Origin: Gammaproteobacteria bacterium
GTDB lineage: Bacteria > Pseudomonadota > Gammaproteobacteria > Steroidobacterales > Woeseiaceae
Assembly: GCA_029862045.1 (NCBI GenBank)
Contig: JAOTYE010000021.1
Location: forward strand, 1-62,434
Direction of reading: 5' to 3'
Length of the DNA: 62,434 nucleotides
How positions within the stretch are numbered: the first letter of the stretch is position 1; the number at the start of each line of letters is the position of its first letter. The notes under the pieces are model-generated. The model had not been told where the DNA came from. It worked only from the letters and a program-made list of their open reading frames with translations, and searched no databases. Below, one piece after another: positions 32,672 through 43,072 of this stretch. The position numbers were made by a program, and so were the translations under genes.

Positions 32672-33261
32672 TGAACATGCGCAAACTAAACCGGGACGAT
32701 CTGTACAGCCTCGAGCAATACGCGGGCGTCCGCGATGAATTTCGTGGTGAGGTCCTTCTGCACAAGCGCAACCGGCGCCTGGAGCTCGGCAGCAACGCGG
32801 CGCTGTACTTTGAGGACCGCATGACGATGCAGTACCAGATTCAGGAGATGCTGCGCATCGAGCGGATATTCGAGGCCGCAGGTATCGACGAAGAGCTTGA
32901 GGCCTATAACCCGCTGATCCCTGACGGCTCCAACTGGAAGGCGACGTTCATGATGGAGATCCCCGATGTTGAAGAGCGCCGCGTGATGTTGGGGCAGCTC
33001 GTCGATATCGAGCATCGCGTGTATGTGCAAGTCGGCGATATGGAGAAGAGTTTTGCGGTCGCCGATGAGGATCTCGAACGCTCCGACGAAAAGAAAACGT
33101 CGGCCGTGCATTTCCTGCGCTTCGAATTGAATGACGAAATGGTGGCGGCACTTAAAGACGGTGCTCAGCTGGCGGCTGGCATCGACCACAAGAATTACCA
33201 GGCCGAAGCCTCTCCAGTTGCTGAAAATATCCGGCGCTCGTTGCTTGGCGACCTCGATTAG
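32668..33261 (+). CDS. DUF3501-family protein
   Basis: A 197-residue protein with the DUF3501 look: KLNRDDLYSLEQYAGVRDEF, ALYFEDRMTMQYQIQEMLRI, NPLIPDGSNWKATFMMEIPD and VHFLRFELNDEMVAALK. No cofactor motif is obvious. The family repeatedly occurs beside rubrerythrin and this type of Fe-S oxidoreductase, so it probably acts with them; the biochemical role is unknown. The start overlaps the oxidoreductase stop, and a REP-like palindrome follows the stop. Confidence 0.85.
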   Translation: MMNMRKLNRDDLYSLEQYAGVRDEFRGEVLLHKRNRRLELGSNAALYFEDRMTMQYQIQEMLRIERIFEAAGIDEELEAYNPLIPDGSNWKATFMMEIPDVEERRVMLGQLVDIEHRVYVQVGDMEKSFAVADEDLERSDEKKTSAVHFLRFELNDEMVAALKDGAQLAAGIDHKNYQAEASPVAENIRRSLLGDLD

Positions 33262-33262
33262 C

Positions 33263-33337
33263 AAAATGGGGACATTCCGGATTTTCGGTTGCAGGTGAGT
33301 CTACTCAAAGCCGGGAAAAGAGGAATGTCCCCGTTTT
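33263..33337. repeat. REP-like palindromic element (GGGGACATTCC type), first copy
   Basis: Left arm AAAATGGGGACATTCC (33263-33278) and right arm GGAATGTCCCCGTTTT (33322-33337) flank 43 bases of less regular sequence. It has the same core as the element at 60043. Such GGGGACATTCC palindromes are typical of REP sequences mobilised by RAYT (IS200-like) transposases; none is encoded in the window. Confidence 0.75.
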
Positions 33338-33412
33338 CTGTTCGTGCACCGCTCCGGTAATCACGCTAGAATCCTGCCGAGCATCGCTTTGGCAACCTCT
33401 GGCAAGGGATAG

Positions 33413-35299
33413 ATGGCAAAACGCTACGACGCGGCGGACATTGAAGTCCTGAGCGGGCTGGAGCCTGTACGGCGCCGGCCCGGCATGTATACCGATACCA
33501 CGCGGCCGAACCATCTCGCCCACGAAGTCGTCGACAACAGCGTTGACGAAGCCCTTTCGGGTCACTGCAAGAAAATCGATGTGACGTTGTACAAGGATGG
33601 CTCGCTCGAGGTCATCGATGACGGTCGTGGCATGCCGGTCGACAAACACCCGGTAGAAAAAATTCCGGGCGTCGAGCTGATCCTCACGCGTCTGCATGCG
33701 GGCGGCAAGTTCAATCACGAGAATTACCAATACTCGGGCGGACTGCACGGCGTCGGCGTGTCTGTCGTAAACGCGCTGTCCAGGAACCTCGAAGTCTGGA
33801 TCCGGCGCGGCGGTAAGGAATACAACATGAGTTTTGCCGGCGGCAAGAAACGCGGCAAGCTCGAACAGGTCGGTACAGTTGGTAAGGCAAACACGGGTAC
33901 GACGATTCGCTTCTGGGCCGACCCGCAGTATTTCGACTCGTCAAAGATATCCGTATCCCGGCTAAAACATGCGCTCAAGGCAAAGGCCGTTCTTTGCCCC
34001 GGCCTGACCGTTCGCCTGAAGGTCGAAAAGCCCAAAGAAAAGATCGAATGGTGTTACACCGGCGGCCTCGAGGAATATCTGCTCGAAGCGATCGGCGGCG
34101 GTGAGCTGCTACCGGCTGGGCCGTTCTCAGGGAGCCTGTCCGGCAACAACGAGGCTGTCGACTGGGCGCTGGCCTGGACGACTGATGGTGGCCCGAGTGT
34201 TACCGAAAGCTACGTCAATCTGATCCCGACGCCGCAGGGTGGCACGCATGTCAACGGGCTGCGCACGGGCCTCACCAACGCGTTGCGGGAATTCGCAGAC
34301 TTCCGAAGTCTGTTGCCGCGTGGCGTGTCGCTCGCACCTGACGACGTTTGGGACGGCCTGAGTTTTGTCCTTAGTGCCAAGCTCGAAGATCCACAGTTCT
34401 CCGGGCAAACAAAAGAACGTCTGTCATCACGCGAATCTGCCGCGTTCGTCACCGGTGTTATCAAAGACAATTTCTCGCTGTGGCTCAATCAGCATCCGGA
34501 AACCGGTGATCAGATTGCGCAACTGGCAGTTAGCAAGGCACAAAAGCGGCTCAAAGCCGCCAAAAAGGTCGTGCGCAAGAAAATCGTCTCGGGCCCCGCA
34601 TTGCCGGGCAAGCTCGCCGATTGCACCTCGCAGGAGCCGGAACTGTGCGAGATCTTCCTCGTCGAGGGTGATTCAGCCGGCGGTTCGGCCAAACAAGCGC
34701 GTGACCGCAACACCCAGGCAATCATGCCGCTCAGAGGCAAAATCCTGAACACCTGGGAAGTGGATTCGGCGGAGATTCTGGCTTCACAGGAAGTGCACGA
34801 CATAAGCATCGCACTTGGTATCGATCCCGGTGATACGAATCTCGATGATCTCCGCTACCACAAGGTCTGCATCCTCGCCGATGCAGACTCTGACGGCCTG
34901 CATATCGCCACACTGATTTGTGCGCTGTTTTTACGACATTTCCGCGAACTTGTTCTGGCCGGACACGTCTACGTTGCCATGCCACCGCTGTATCGGATCG
35001 ACGTTGGCAAGGAAGTCTTCTACGCGCTCGACGACAGCGAACGCAAAGGCATTCTTGATCGCATTGAAGCCGAGAAATTGCGCGGCAAGGTGACTGTCAC
35101 ACGATTCAAGGGTCTCGGTGAGATGAATCCATCACAGCTCAGGGAGACGACGATGAACCGCGACACGCGGCGACTCGTGCAACTCACGGTCAGCGGCAAA
35201 GACAAGACCGATCAGACCATGGACATGCTGCTGGCAAAGAAGCGGGCCAAAGACCGCCGCAAGTGGCTCGAGACCAAAGGCAATCTTGCCGAGTTATAA
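33413..35299 (+). CDS. parE: DNA topoisomerase IV subunit B
   Basis: ATPase subunit of the chromosome-decatenating type IIA topoisomerase. The 628-residue protein has the GHKL ATPase motifs VDNSVDEALSG, VIDDGRGMPVD and YSGGLHGVGVSVVNALS, then the TOPRIM elements EGDSAGGSAKQARDR and ADADSDGLHIATLI, and the C-terminal FKGLGEMNPSQLRETTM. It lacks the about 170-residue insert of many GyrB proteins and is paired with parC 17 bases downstream, supporting ParE rather than GyrB. Confidence 0.96.
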   Translation: MAKRYDAADIEVLSGLEPVRRRPGMYTDTTRPNHLAHEVVDNSVDEALSGHCKKIDVTLYKDGSLEVIDDGRGMPVDKHPVEKIPGVELILTRLHAGGKFNHENYQYSGGLHGVGVSVVNALSRNLEVWIRRGGKEYNMSFAGGKKRGKLEQVGTVGKANTGTTIRFWADPQYFDSSKISVSRLKHALKAKAVLCPGLTVRLKVEKPKEKIEWCYTGGLEEYLLEAIGGGELLPAGPFSGSLSGNNEAVDWALAWTTDGGPSVTESYVNLIPTPQGGTHVNGLRTGLTNALREFADFRSLLPRGVSLAPDDVWDGLSFVLSAKLEDPQFSGQTKERLSSRESAAFVTGVIKDNFSLWLNQHPETGDQIAQLAVSKAQKRLKAAKKVVRKKIVSGPALPGKLADCTSQEPELCEIFLVEGDSAGGSAKQARDRNTQAIMPLRGKILNTWEVDSAEILASQEVHDISIALGIDPGDTNLDDLRYHKVCILADADSDGLHIATLICALFLRHFRELVLAGHVYVAMPPLYRIDVGKEVFYALDDSERKGILDRIEAEKLRGKVTVTRFKGLGEMNPSQLRETTMNRDTRRLVQLTVSGKDKTDQTMDMLLAKKRAKDRRKWLETKGNLAEL

Positions 35300-35316
35300 G
35301 TTAGGGGTTCTTTTCC

Positions 35317-37569
35317 ATGCAGAACAGTCTGAATCTCGAAGGCGTCGAGCAACAACCGCTTAAGGAGTACACCGAGAAGGCGTATCTCGATTACTCGATG
35401 TACGTCATTCTGGATCGCGCGTTGCCGCAAATCGGTGACGGGCTGAAGCCGGTGCAGCGCCGCATCATTTACGCGATGAGTGAGCTGGGCCTGTCTGCGG
35501 GACAGAAGCCGAAGAAGTCCGCGCGTACGGTTGGTGATGTCATCGGCAAATACCATCCGCACGGCGACTCGGCCTGCTACGAAGCCATGGTCCTGATGGC
35601 CCAGGATTTCTCCTACCGTTATCCGATCGTCGACGGACAAGGCAATTGGGGCTCGACCGACGATCCCAAATCGTTCGCGGCCATGCGCTACACGGAATCG
35701 CGCCTCAAAGCGTACGCGAAAAGCCTGTTACAGGAGCTTGCACACGGCACTGTCGATTGGGTGCCTAACTTCGATGGCACGATGAACGAACCTGTCGTGC
35801 TTCCCGCGAGATTGCCCAATCTGCTGTTGAACGGCACGACCGGCATCGCAGTTGGTTTGTCAACTGACGTGCCGCCGCACAATCTCAACGAAGTCGCGAG
35901 CGCGCTTATTCACCTGATCGACAACCCGAAGGCAACTGCCGCCGCCCTGATGAAGCACATCAAAGGCCCGGACTATCCGACCGGTGGTGAGCTCGTATCG
36001 GCCCGGGCCGACATCAAGCAGATATACACGACTGGCAGCGGCACGCTGCGACTGCGCGCGGCATACAAGGTCGAGGATGGCGACATTGTGATCACATCGT
36101 TGCCACACCAGGTCTCGGGCGGCAAAGTGCTCGAGCAAATAGCGACACAGATGCGCAACAAGAAGTTGCCACAGGTCGAGGATCTTCGCGACGAGTCTGA
36201 TCACGAGGATCCAACCCGCCTCGTCATCACGCCGCGATCGAATCGCGTCGACAAAGACGAATTGATGTCGCACCTGTTCTCGACCACTTCGCTTGAGCGC
36301 ACCTGCCGCGTCAATATGAACATCATTGGGCTCGATGGTCGTCCGCAGGCATTCAATCTTGTTGGCCTGCTAACCGAGTGGATCAAGTTCCGCAAGGACA
36401 CAGTCAAACGACGCCTCAAACATCGCTTGCAGATCGTTACCGATCGTTTGCATATCCTCGACGGCTTGCTGGTTGCCTACCTCAATATCGACAAAGTCAT
36501 TGCGATCATTCGCAAAGAGGATGAACCGAAGCCCGTATTGATGAAGTCATTCAAGCTCACGGATATTCAGGCGGAGGCGATACTCAACCTCAGGCTGCGC
36601 AATCTCGCGAAGCTCGAGGAAATGAAGATCAAGGGTGAGCAGGACGAGCTCAATGAAGAGCGTGACGAGCTGGAGAAGACGCTCAAGAGCGCGGCACGAC
36701 TGAAGACGCTGATCAAGAATGAAATCCTCGAGGATGCCGAGTCCTATGGCGACGATCGCCGTACTGAGATTGTCGAGCGCGATGCCGCACAGGCGCTCGA
36801 CGAAACGCAGCTTGTGTCGAGCGAGCCCGTAACGGTCGTGTTGTCCCAACGTGGCTTTGCGCGCGCCGCAAAAGGTCATGAGGTCGACGCGCTATCGCTG
36901 AGTTACAAATCGGGCGATGGTTATCTCGCTGCAGCGATCGGTCGCAGCAACCAGTTGGCGATGTTTATCGACAGCACGGGCCGCGTGTACAGCGTGATTG
37001 CCGGCACATTGCCCTCTGCACGCGGGCAGGGCGAACCGTTATCGAGTCGCTTCAAGCCGCCTGACGGTGCCGAGTTTTGTGGTGCCATGATCGGCGACAA
37101 CGAGCAGAAGTACCTGCTTGCGAGTGATGCGGGCTACGGCTTCATCGTGAAGCTCGAGGATCTGGTGACACGCAATAAGGCCGGCAAGGCCGTTCTTCGC
37201 GTGCCACCCGGTGGCAAGGCGGTCGTTCCGGCGCCGGTGCCCGCGGACACCGAGTGCCTGATCGCGGCGGTCAGCTCCATTGGTCGATTGTTGATGTTCG
37301 AAATGGACGAGCTGCCGGAGCTTGCCAAAGGCAAGGGCAACAAGTTATTGAACATACCTGGCAGGAAATACCAGAGTGGAGAGGAGAAACTCATAGCCGC
37401 GGCTGTGGTTCCCGAAGATGGCAACCTGCTCGTCCACTGCGGCACTCGTGTGATGACGATAAAGTGGGACGACTCCGACCCGTATTATGGCGAGCGCGCG
37501 CTGCGCGGTGGTCTTTTGCCGAAAGGATGGCGCAAGGTCGACCGTCTGGTTGGAATCGGTCCGGACTAG
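35317..37569 (+). CDS. parC: DNA topoisomerase IV subunit A
   Basis: DNA-cleaving subunit of topoisomerase IV, partner of ParE just upstream. At 750 residues it matches the family. Motifs: [31 protein letters not shown] (the quinolone-resistance-determining region, with wild-type-like HPHGDSA), and the catalytic tyrosine in [10 protein letters not shown]. The C-terminal beta-pinwheel domain is short, as in ParC. The gene ends 46 bases before the converging FimV-like gene. Confidence 0.96.
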   Translation: MQNSLNLEGVEQQPLKEYTEKAYLDYSMYVILDRALPQIGDGLKPVQRRIIYAMSELGLSAGQKPKKSARTVGDVIGKYHPHGDSACYEAMVLMAQDFSYRYPIVDGQGNWGSTDDPKSFAAMRYTESRLKAYAKSLLQELAHGTVDWVPNFDGTMNEPVVLPARLPNLLLNGTTGIAVGLSTDVPPHNLNEVASALIHLIDNPKATAAALMKHIKGPDYPTGGELVSARADIKQIYTTGSGTLRLRAAYKVEDGDIVITSLPHQVSGGKVLEQIATQMRNKKLPQVEDLRDESDHEDPTRLVITPRSNRVDKDELMSHLFSTTSLERTCRVNMNIIGLDGRPQAFNLVGLLTEWIKFRKDTVKRRLKHRLQIVTDRLHILDGLLVAYLNIDKVIAIIRKEDEPKPVLMKSFKLTDIQAEAILNLRLRNLAKLEEMKIKGEQDELNEERDELEKTLKSAARLKTLIKNEILEDAESYGDDRRTEIVERDAAQALDETQLVSSEPVTVVLSQRGFARAAKGHEVDALSLSYKSGDGYLAAAIGRSNQLAMFIDSTGRVYSVIAGTLPSARGQGEPLSSRFKPPDGAEFCGAMIGDNEQKYLLASDAGYGFIVKLEDLVTRNKAGKAVLRVPPGGKAVVPAPVPADTECLIAAVSSIGRLLMFEMDELPELAKGKGNKLLNIPGRKYQSGEEKLIAAAVVPEDGNLLVHCGTRVMTIKWDDSDPYYGERALRGGLLPKGWRKVDRLVGIGPD

Positions 37570-37615
37570 CCGCGGGCGGGCCATGAAGATGACTCATGGT
37601 CTGTGCACGGATCGT

Positions 37616-39559
37616 TTAGCCGGTCTTTGAGCCGTCTTTTGGCATCTCGACCGTGCTTTCCTGCGTCATTTCTACCGTCTTGTCTTCCGCTTCCAATTGC
37701 ACGGTCGGGTTGACGCCCGTATCGTCGAGATCGCCGATCTCGTCGTCGTTCTCGTCCTTGGCAGGCATCTGTGCCGTTACTTCGAGTTCGTGAACGGTAG
37801 CAAGCGGCTTCTCCGCCGTGTTGTCAGTGTCGCTCTCATCCATACGAACAGCCAGATCTTCGGCAGCTTTCTGGATTTCGAGGTTCAGAGCCTGCGTCGC
37901 CGTCATCTCATCCTCATAGTCCTGCTCGATGATTTTGTAGTCGACTTCCTGGCTGACCGTGTAGTCGTCAGTAATCAGGGTCTCGTCATCCGAAACAACC
38001 TGAATGGCCTCGAGGTCTTTTTCCGTGACGTCATCCGGATGCGGCATCTTTGTTGCGTCAACCATCACCGACATATCGTAATCATCGTCTTCGGGCAACA
38101 CTTCGCTTTCAAGGATTGACTCTTCTGCCGTGCGCATCGCCGGCAGCATGTCGGTCGGTGGCACGTATGCACCGCTTGACATTTCCTCGGGCAACTCAAG
38201 ATCCAGATCTGTCGTGGCCGCAAAACCGAAGTCCTGTGCAACGTCCATGTCAGTGCCGTCCTGCAGTCCTGTACCAACAATCAGGTCAGCATCGAGGGCG
38301 AGGTTTTCCGCGGTCGGAGAGTCGTCGGAAATTTCCAGGTCGACATCGCTGATCGCCTCTACTTCCTGCGTGTCCGACTTGCGACGCTGCGGCACGGCGG
38401 GTGCGATCGGTGCAGAGCCGAATTGATCGCGGAATCTGCGGCCAAACAGCAGTAGCACAACGATGATTGCGATACCGCCGCCAGCGAGCCACGCCAACCA
38501 ATTCGTGGTTTCCGGCTCGGCCGGACCAACTGGTTGAATCCTCGCAATGGGGACGTTCGGCGAACTCGAGGTCGCTGCCGGGCCTTCGAGCAAGGTGTCG
38601 GGAATCACGACTGTCTCATCACTCGTCGTCCCAACTGGCACGACGAACGAGTTATCACCATCGAGAATTACGTCTCCTGGTTTGAGATCGGCAAGACCTG
38701 CGTCGGGCTCAGCCGCCGCCGGCTGCTCGACGGGCTCAGTGACATCTGCGGCGAGATCGTCCACGGCGCCAGATGGTTCGAATGCGGCCGGTTCATAAGG
38801 GGCGCTGTTCGCTGCCGGTCTTGCCGCAGCGCTGGCCGGAGCCGGGACCGCCGCAACGGTTACAGGCGCGTCCGCTCCGAAGCTGGGAATACTCAGCCAA
38901 CTGCCAGCTTTGAGTTTGTTCGGATCGTTATCGATGAATGCGTCCGGATTGGCAGCAAAAATCGTGTTGACCGCATCCCAGAGACCGACCGGCCGATTTT
39001 CGATTCTTTGTGCTATTTCTGACAGTGTTTCGCCGATTTGCACCTGATGGCGCGTCGCACTTGCGATCGGCGCGGCACTGACGGCGCGGTGACGGGCAGG
39101 CGCAGGGTTTCGCACGGCCACGGGCGCCGCAATCCGCGGTTTCGCCGCAACCGCTGCCGCAACAGGGGCAGCGATCGGTTCCAGTCCCGCCGGATCGATA
39201 AACATCATGTATTCGCGCGTCAGCTGCGCCGTGTACGGGCAGCGAATACTGATACGCATCGTCATTAGCGGCTCACGTGCAACCGAACTTCCTGTTATCG
39301 CGATGACGCCATCAGTAACGATCAGCGATGCACGATTCAGCGACGGCAGGCTGTTTGCCGCTACGTTTGGCTGCAGCGTTACGCAGGTATCGGAAAGGGC
39401 TTCGTTCGGTCCAAGTGCATAGGCGATGCTGGCGCGGAGCGGTTGCCCGATTGTGGAATGAACCTTGACATCACCAAGTTCCAGCGCAACAGCTGGCATG
39501 GCGGCGAGGCCACCACCAACTGCGACGAGGGCGGTTTTCATCGTTGACGATTTCTTCAC
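37616..39559 (-). CDS. FimV-like protein (LysM, one transmembrane helix, acidic cytosolic tail)
   Basis: A 647-residue paralog of FimV. Signal peptide to about residue 25, then the FimV N-terminal module (LELGDVKVHSTIGQPLRASI). A LysM domain covers about 170-230 (HQVQIGETLSEIAQ ... LKAGSWLSIPS). A proline/alanine-rich linker follows, then a transmembrane helix near 352-372 (WLAWLAGGGIAIIVVLLLFG). The cytosolic tail of about 275 residues is very acidic, with TVEM/TAQMP-type repeats. It lacks the C-terminal TPR-like FimV domain found in the copy at 49153. FimV proteins bind peptidoglycan and organise the cell pole and type IV pili. It lies 173 bases downstream of the FimX-like gene. Confidence 0.87.
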   Translation of the reverse strand: MKKSSTMKTALVAVGGGLAAMPAVALELGDVKVHSTIGQPLRASIAYALGPNEALSDTCVTLQPNVAANSLPSLNRASLIVTDGVIAITGSSVAREPLMTMRISIRCPYTAQLTREYMMFIDPAGLEPIAAPVAAAVAAKPRIAAPVAVRNPAPARHRAVSAAPIASATRHQVQIGETLSEIAQRIENRPVGLWDAVNTIFAANPDAFIDNDPNKLKAGSWLSIPSFGADAPVTVAAVPAPASAAARPAANSAPYEPAAFEPSGAVDDLAADVTEPVEQPAAAEPDAGLADLKPGDVILDGDNSFVVPVGTTSDETVVIPDTLLEGPAATSSSPNVPIARIQPVGPAEPETTNWLAWLAGGGIAIIVVLLLFGRRFRDQFGSAPIAPAVPQRRKSDTQEVEAISDVDLEISDDSPTAENLALDADLIVGTGLQDGTDMDVAQDFGFAATTDLDLELPEEMSSGAYVPPTDMLPAMRTAEESILESEVLPEDDDYDMSVMVDATKMPHPDDVTEKDLEAIQVVSDDETLITDDYTVSQEVDYKIIEQDYEDEMTATQALNLEIQKAAEDLAVRMDESDTDNTAEKPLATVHELEVTAQMPAKDENDDEIGDLDDTGVNPTVQLEAEDKTVEMTQESTVEMPKDGSKTG

Positions 39560-39732
39560 TTATCGACACTCCGTCATTACACTTTGCGGTGATCCCATGT
39601 TCTGAAAGCGTAATTAGAATTTGTATTACGAACCAAGAACCTATTCTAAGATTTGCCGGGTGCTTGCCGTTAGCGTGTGGGTCGGACAACAGAGTGTGAC
39701 GTGCGTCACAGTTTGTAATCCTCGCAAACCAT

Positions 39733-41838
39733 TTAGCCGGCCTTGGCTGCCGTCAATTCGGCTAATGAGACGCGGTTGCTGGCGGTCGTAGCCTGCAAAA
39801 CGACCTCGGGCTCATTAACATAATGTCCCTGCATGTAATCAAGACCCAGCTGAAACAAGACAGCCATCGCGTTAGCGTTCTCGACACGTTCGGCGATCGA
39901 CTTGATGTCACGCTCGGCCGCTGCACGAACAATCTTCTCCACGCTTTTCTGCATGTCCGGATCGGTCATTAGCGTATGCATCAGTTCGCCGTCGACCTTG
40001 ATGTAGTCCGGTTTGAGGATATCGAGGATCTGGAATCTCTCCTGATCGACCCCGTAGTGTTCAATTGCGAAGCCGACGCCCATTTTGCGAAGTTGCTTGA
40101 CGATCGCACGCGTTTGCTTGATGTGCTTGGCGGCATCTCGCTCCGGAATTTGCATCACGAGACGCGTACAGTCGAATTTGACATCGTCGAATTCCTGTTC
40201 CATCCATGCGATCGTCGTCGTATCAAGGACGGATTGTCTGGACAGTCGCACAAACACGCGATCTGCTTCCGATTCATGACAAAAGTCCATAGCAGCCCTG
40301 ATCATCCAGCGATCGATGTTTTTCATCATGTTGTTGCGTTCGGCCGCCGGCAGGAATTCCGAAGGCAATACCGAGTTGCCCTGTTCGTCCAGCATGCGCA
40401 CGAGCAGGTCGTACATTTCGATACCGTCGCTGCGTAAACCGGCAATCGGCAATTGTGCGAGACGGAAGCGGTCGTCCATGAGTGCGGACTTGAGATGCTT
40501 AACCCAAATCGCGTCAAATTCTTTTTGTTTCGAGTCTTCGTCAGCGCTCTCACTTAGCATCGCGGTGTTGCCACCGGCTTCCATGCCCATGTTATAGGCA
40601 TCGATGGTTGCGGCAACAAATTCCTCGAGGCTGCTGAAGATCTCGTTCGCTGCACAAACACCAACAGTGCAAGTCAGATTTGTCGAACGGTCTTCAACTT
40701 CAAATGTTCGATTGCGAATGTTTTTACACAGCTGCTTACCCCAGACCTCGGCGTCGCGCACTCTACCCCGCTCAAGCAGGACCATCAGCGCGGTACCCTC
40801 GAAACGACCTGCGACATCGCGTGGGTGCATGCGTTTGCGAACGACTTCGGCAAATTGTGCGAGGATCTCGTCCGAATTCAGAATGCCGACCTTTTCCAGG
40901 ACGCCAGAAAAATTATCTACTCTGACGTACGCAAGCACGTGTGTACCCGACGACGGTTTCCTGCTCAGGCGCTTCTTGATTCGATCGAGGAACTGGGCGC
41001 GGTGGAAAAACAGTGTGGTCGGGTCCCGTTTTAGCGCATCGTGAACGAGCTTTGTAGGCTCTTCAGAGGACCTGTCGGGTGTTATACGGACCTGAACACA
41101 AGGCTCATTATCAAAAGAGAACTTGCGGAACTCGAGGTGTACCTCGTTCGTATCGTCGCTCGTAATGTGGGATCTCGCGATGAGTTTTTCGTTCGCCGCC
41201 CATTTGCCTTCGATCGCTGCGATGAGAGCACCCTTGATCGCAGCCTGACTCTCAGACTCGAAGTTATCCATGAGCGGAAGACCGACAACCTCGTCATTGC
41301 TCGCAGAGCGGAATAAGGACAACCAGGCGTCGTTAACATCGGTGATGATGCCTTGCTCAACGAGTGCAATCGCGCTCGCCGATGATTGCATGTAATCCTT
41401 GAGCTGTTTCTTGTATTCGGTGGCAGAGTGGATCGTCGAATTCAGAGCTCGCTCGACGCGTAACGCGCGTAATTCGCGGGTCACAACGGATTTCAGGCGA
41501 TCTTTCAGCCCGATCGAAACGAGGTCGCAGGCACCATTTGCCATCGCTTTCTGAATGCTCGCTTCGTCAGCCTCCGTCTGGAGTGCAATGACGGGCACCT
41601 CCGGGTTAAAGCGGTCTTTCTGCTTGATGACCTGGCGCACAGAATCCTGATAGCTGTCACAATTCAGGATCAGCAATTCGACGTTCTCGGCAGACAACGT
41701 CTTGCCAAGGTCCTTGGGGTTGTTGATCCAGTGACAGTGTGCTGCATGACCGGCATCGCGAAGCGTGCCGTTTATCAACGCTACGTCGTCCTGATTGTCG
41801 GTCAGAACGGCAATCGAAATGCTATGGCGCCCGTCCAA
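39733..41838 (-). CDS. FimX-like REC-PAS-GGDEF-EAL protein with degenerate catalytic motifs
   Basis: About 701 residues from TTG at 41838, which has AAGGGA six bases upstream; the frame extends to 41919. Order: receiver-like domain (ISIAVLTDNQDD ... LLILNCDS), PAS (SASAIALVEQGIITDVND), GGDEF-like domain with GRFEGTALMVLL in place of GGDEF, and an EAL-like domain whose ExLxR is DLLVR. Further EAL motifs survive in part (IKVDGELM). Neither cyclase nor phosphodiesterase activity is expected; the architecture and size match Pseudomonas FimX, a c-di-GMP-binding twitching regulator. A FimV-like gene lies directly downstream, which fits a polar pilus role. Confidence 0.85.
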   Translation of the reverse strand: MDGRHSISIAVLTDNQDDVALINGTLRDAGHAAHCHWINNPKDLGKTLSAENVELLILNCDSYQDSVRQVIKQKDRFNPEVPVIALQTEADEASIQKAMANGACDLVSIGLKDRLKSVVTRELRALRVERALNSTIHSATEYKKQLKDYMQSSASAIALVEQGIITDVNDAWLSLFRSASNDEVVGLPLMDNFESESQAAIKGALIAAIEGKWAANEKLIARSHITSDDTNEVHLEFRKFSFDNEPCVQVRITPDRSSEEPTKLVHDALKRDPTTLFFHRAQFLDRIKKRLSRKPSSGTHVLAYVRVDNFSGVLEKVGILNSDEILAQFAEVVRKRMHPRDVAGRFEGTALMVLLERGRVRDAEVWGKQLCKNIRNRTFEVEDRSTNLTCTVGVCAANEIFSSLEEFVAATIDAYNMGMEAGGNTAMLSESADEDSKQKEFDAIWVKHLKSALMDDRFRLAQLPIAGLRSDGIEMYDLLVRMLDEQGNSVLPSEFLPAAERNNMMKNIDRWMIRAAMDFCHESEADRVFVRLSRQSVLDTTTIAWMEQEFDDVKFDCTRLVMQIPERDAAKHIKQTRAIVKQLRKMGVGFAIEHYGVDQERFQILDILKPDYIKVDGELMHTLMTDPDMQKSVEKIVRAAAERDIKSIAERVENANAMAVLFQLGLDYMQGHYVNEPEVVLQATTASNRVSLAELTAAKAG

Positions 41839-42042
41839 ATCGCGTCCCTTGCAGCGGCCGGCGATATCCGTATCGGCCCGGATTTTGTAAACAGCGAGTA
41901 GTCTAGCACCGCCACTCAAGTAGTCTTGCTTGGCGTGCCAAAACCGTGACGGGTATCAAGTTTCAGTGTGCATTGGCGGGAATCGCTGTGATAATCATCG
42001 ATTCAGTGGCACTCATACAGGACTCGGGTATCATCCGACGTT

Positions 42043-42609
42043 ATGGCAAATTACAGCACAAATGAGTTTCGTTCGGGGCTCAGAATCATAATCGATAACG
42101 ATCCATACATCATTGTCGAGAACGAGTTCGTCAAGCCTGGTAAGGGCCAGGCGTTTAACCGGGTGCGCATCAAAAACCTCAAGACCGGCAAGGCCGTCGA
42201 CAAGACATTCAAGTCGGGAGAAAGCGTTGAGGCTGCCGACGTAATGGACACCGAGATGCAATATCTCTATGCGGATGGTGAATTCTGGCACTTCATGGTC
42301 GCAGATACGTTTGAGCAGTATGCGGCTGACGAAAAAGCAGTCGGCGATGCGAAAGACTGGATAAGCGATGGCGATATTTGTCAGATCACGCTGTGGAACA
42401 ATTCGCCGCTCCAGGTTGAAGCGCCGAATTTCGTGGAACTGGAGATAGTTGAAACGGACCCGGGCGTCAAAGGCGATACGGCCAGCGGTGGCGTCAAGCC
42501 AGCAAAACTGTCAACGGGCGCCGTCGTGCGCGTACCGTTGTTTGTCGATCAGAACGAAGTCATCAAGGTCGATACGCGTTCGCGGGAATACGTCTCGCGC
42601 GTCAAATAA
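42043..42609 (+). CDS. efp: Translation elongation factor P
   Basis: A 188-residue factor that rescues ribosomes stalled at polyproline. Three beta domains: N-terminal KOW-like (residues 1-65) with Lys34 in [10 protein letters not shown], the residue modified by beta-lysylation; the middle OB domain ([18 protein letters not shown]); and the C-terminal OB domain ([20 protein letters not shown]). The modifying ligase EpmA is encoded 460 bases away on the other strand. The 3' end overlaps msrC by 8 bases, tail to tail. Confidence 0.97.
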   Translation: MANYSTNEFRSGLRIIIDNDPYIIVENEFVKPGKGQAFNRVRIKNLKTGKAVDKTFKSGESVEAADVMDTEMQYLYADGEFWHFMVADTFEQYAADEKAVGDAKDWISDGDICQITLWNNSPLQVEAPNFVELEIVETDPGVKGDTASGGVKPAKLSTGAVVRVPLFVDQNEVIKVDTRSREYVSRVK

Positions 42610-43072
42610 AGTCTTTGCCCGATTGCAGTTCGCTATATACGCCGCACAACGATTCGATACCCACCTGATCGACCTCGCTGAAACGGTCGGGAGATGGACT
42701 GTCGATGTCGAGTACGCCCAGCAAAACGTCTTGAACAATCAACGGCACGACAATCTCGGATCGTGAGTCCGTGTCGCAGACGATGTGTCCCGGAAACGCG
42801 TGCACATCGGCGACGCGTTGCGTTTGCAATGTTGCGGCAGCTGTTCCGCAAACACCGTTGCCTACCGGAATGCGCACGCACGCAGGCTTACCCTGAAATG
42901 GGCCGAGCACGAGTTCACGCTTGCGTAGCACATAGATACCGAGCCAGTTAATGTCATCGAGGGAATTGAACAACAGTCCGACAAAATTGCTCGCGATTGC
43001 CAGCGCATCGGTTTCATCGCCGACAAGTGCGACGAACTGGGATTCCAATAAAGCGTAGTCGGATTCGGTCAT
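42602..43072 (-). CDS. msrC: Free methionine-(R)-sulfoxide reductase (GAF type)
   Basis: A 156-residue single GAF domain with the three cysteines of the fRMsr family: [15 protein letters not shown] gives two and [15 protein letters not shown] the catalytic one. Other family motifs are NWLGIYVLR and [17 protein letters not shown]. It reduces free Met-R-sulfoxide. It is the last gene of the minus-strand run that begins with the SCO1 gene and overlaps epmA by 4 bases. Confidence 0.9.
   Translation of the reverse strand: MTESDYALLESQFVALVGDETDALAIASNFVGLLFNSLDDINWLGIYVLRKRELVLGPFQGKPACVRIPVGNGVCGTAAATLQTQRVADVHAFPGHIVCDTDSRSEIVVPLIVQDVLLGVLDIDSPSPDRFSEVDQVGIESLCGVYSELQSGKDFI

Noticed and set aside
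33340..33412. Sigma-70 promoter for parE (TTCGTG and TAGAAT)
   Set aside because: The spacing is about 20 bases and the -35 is poor; not strong enough to list.
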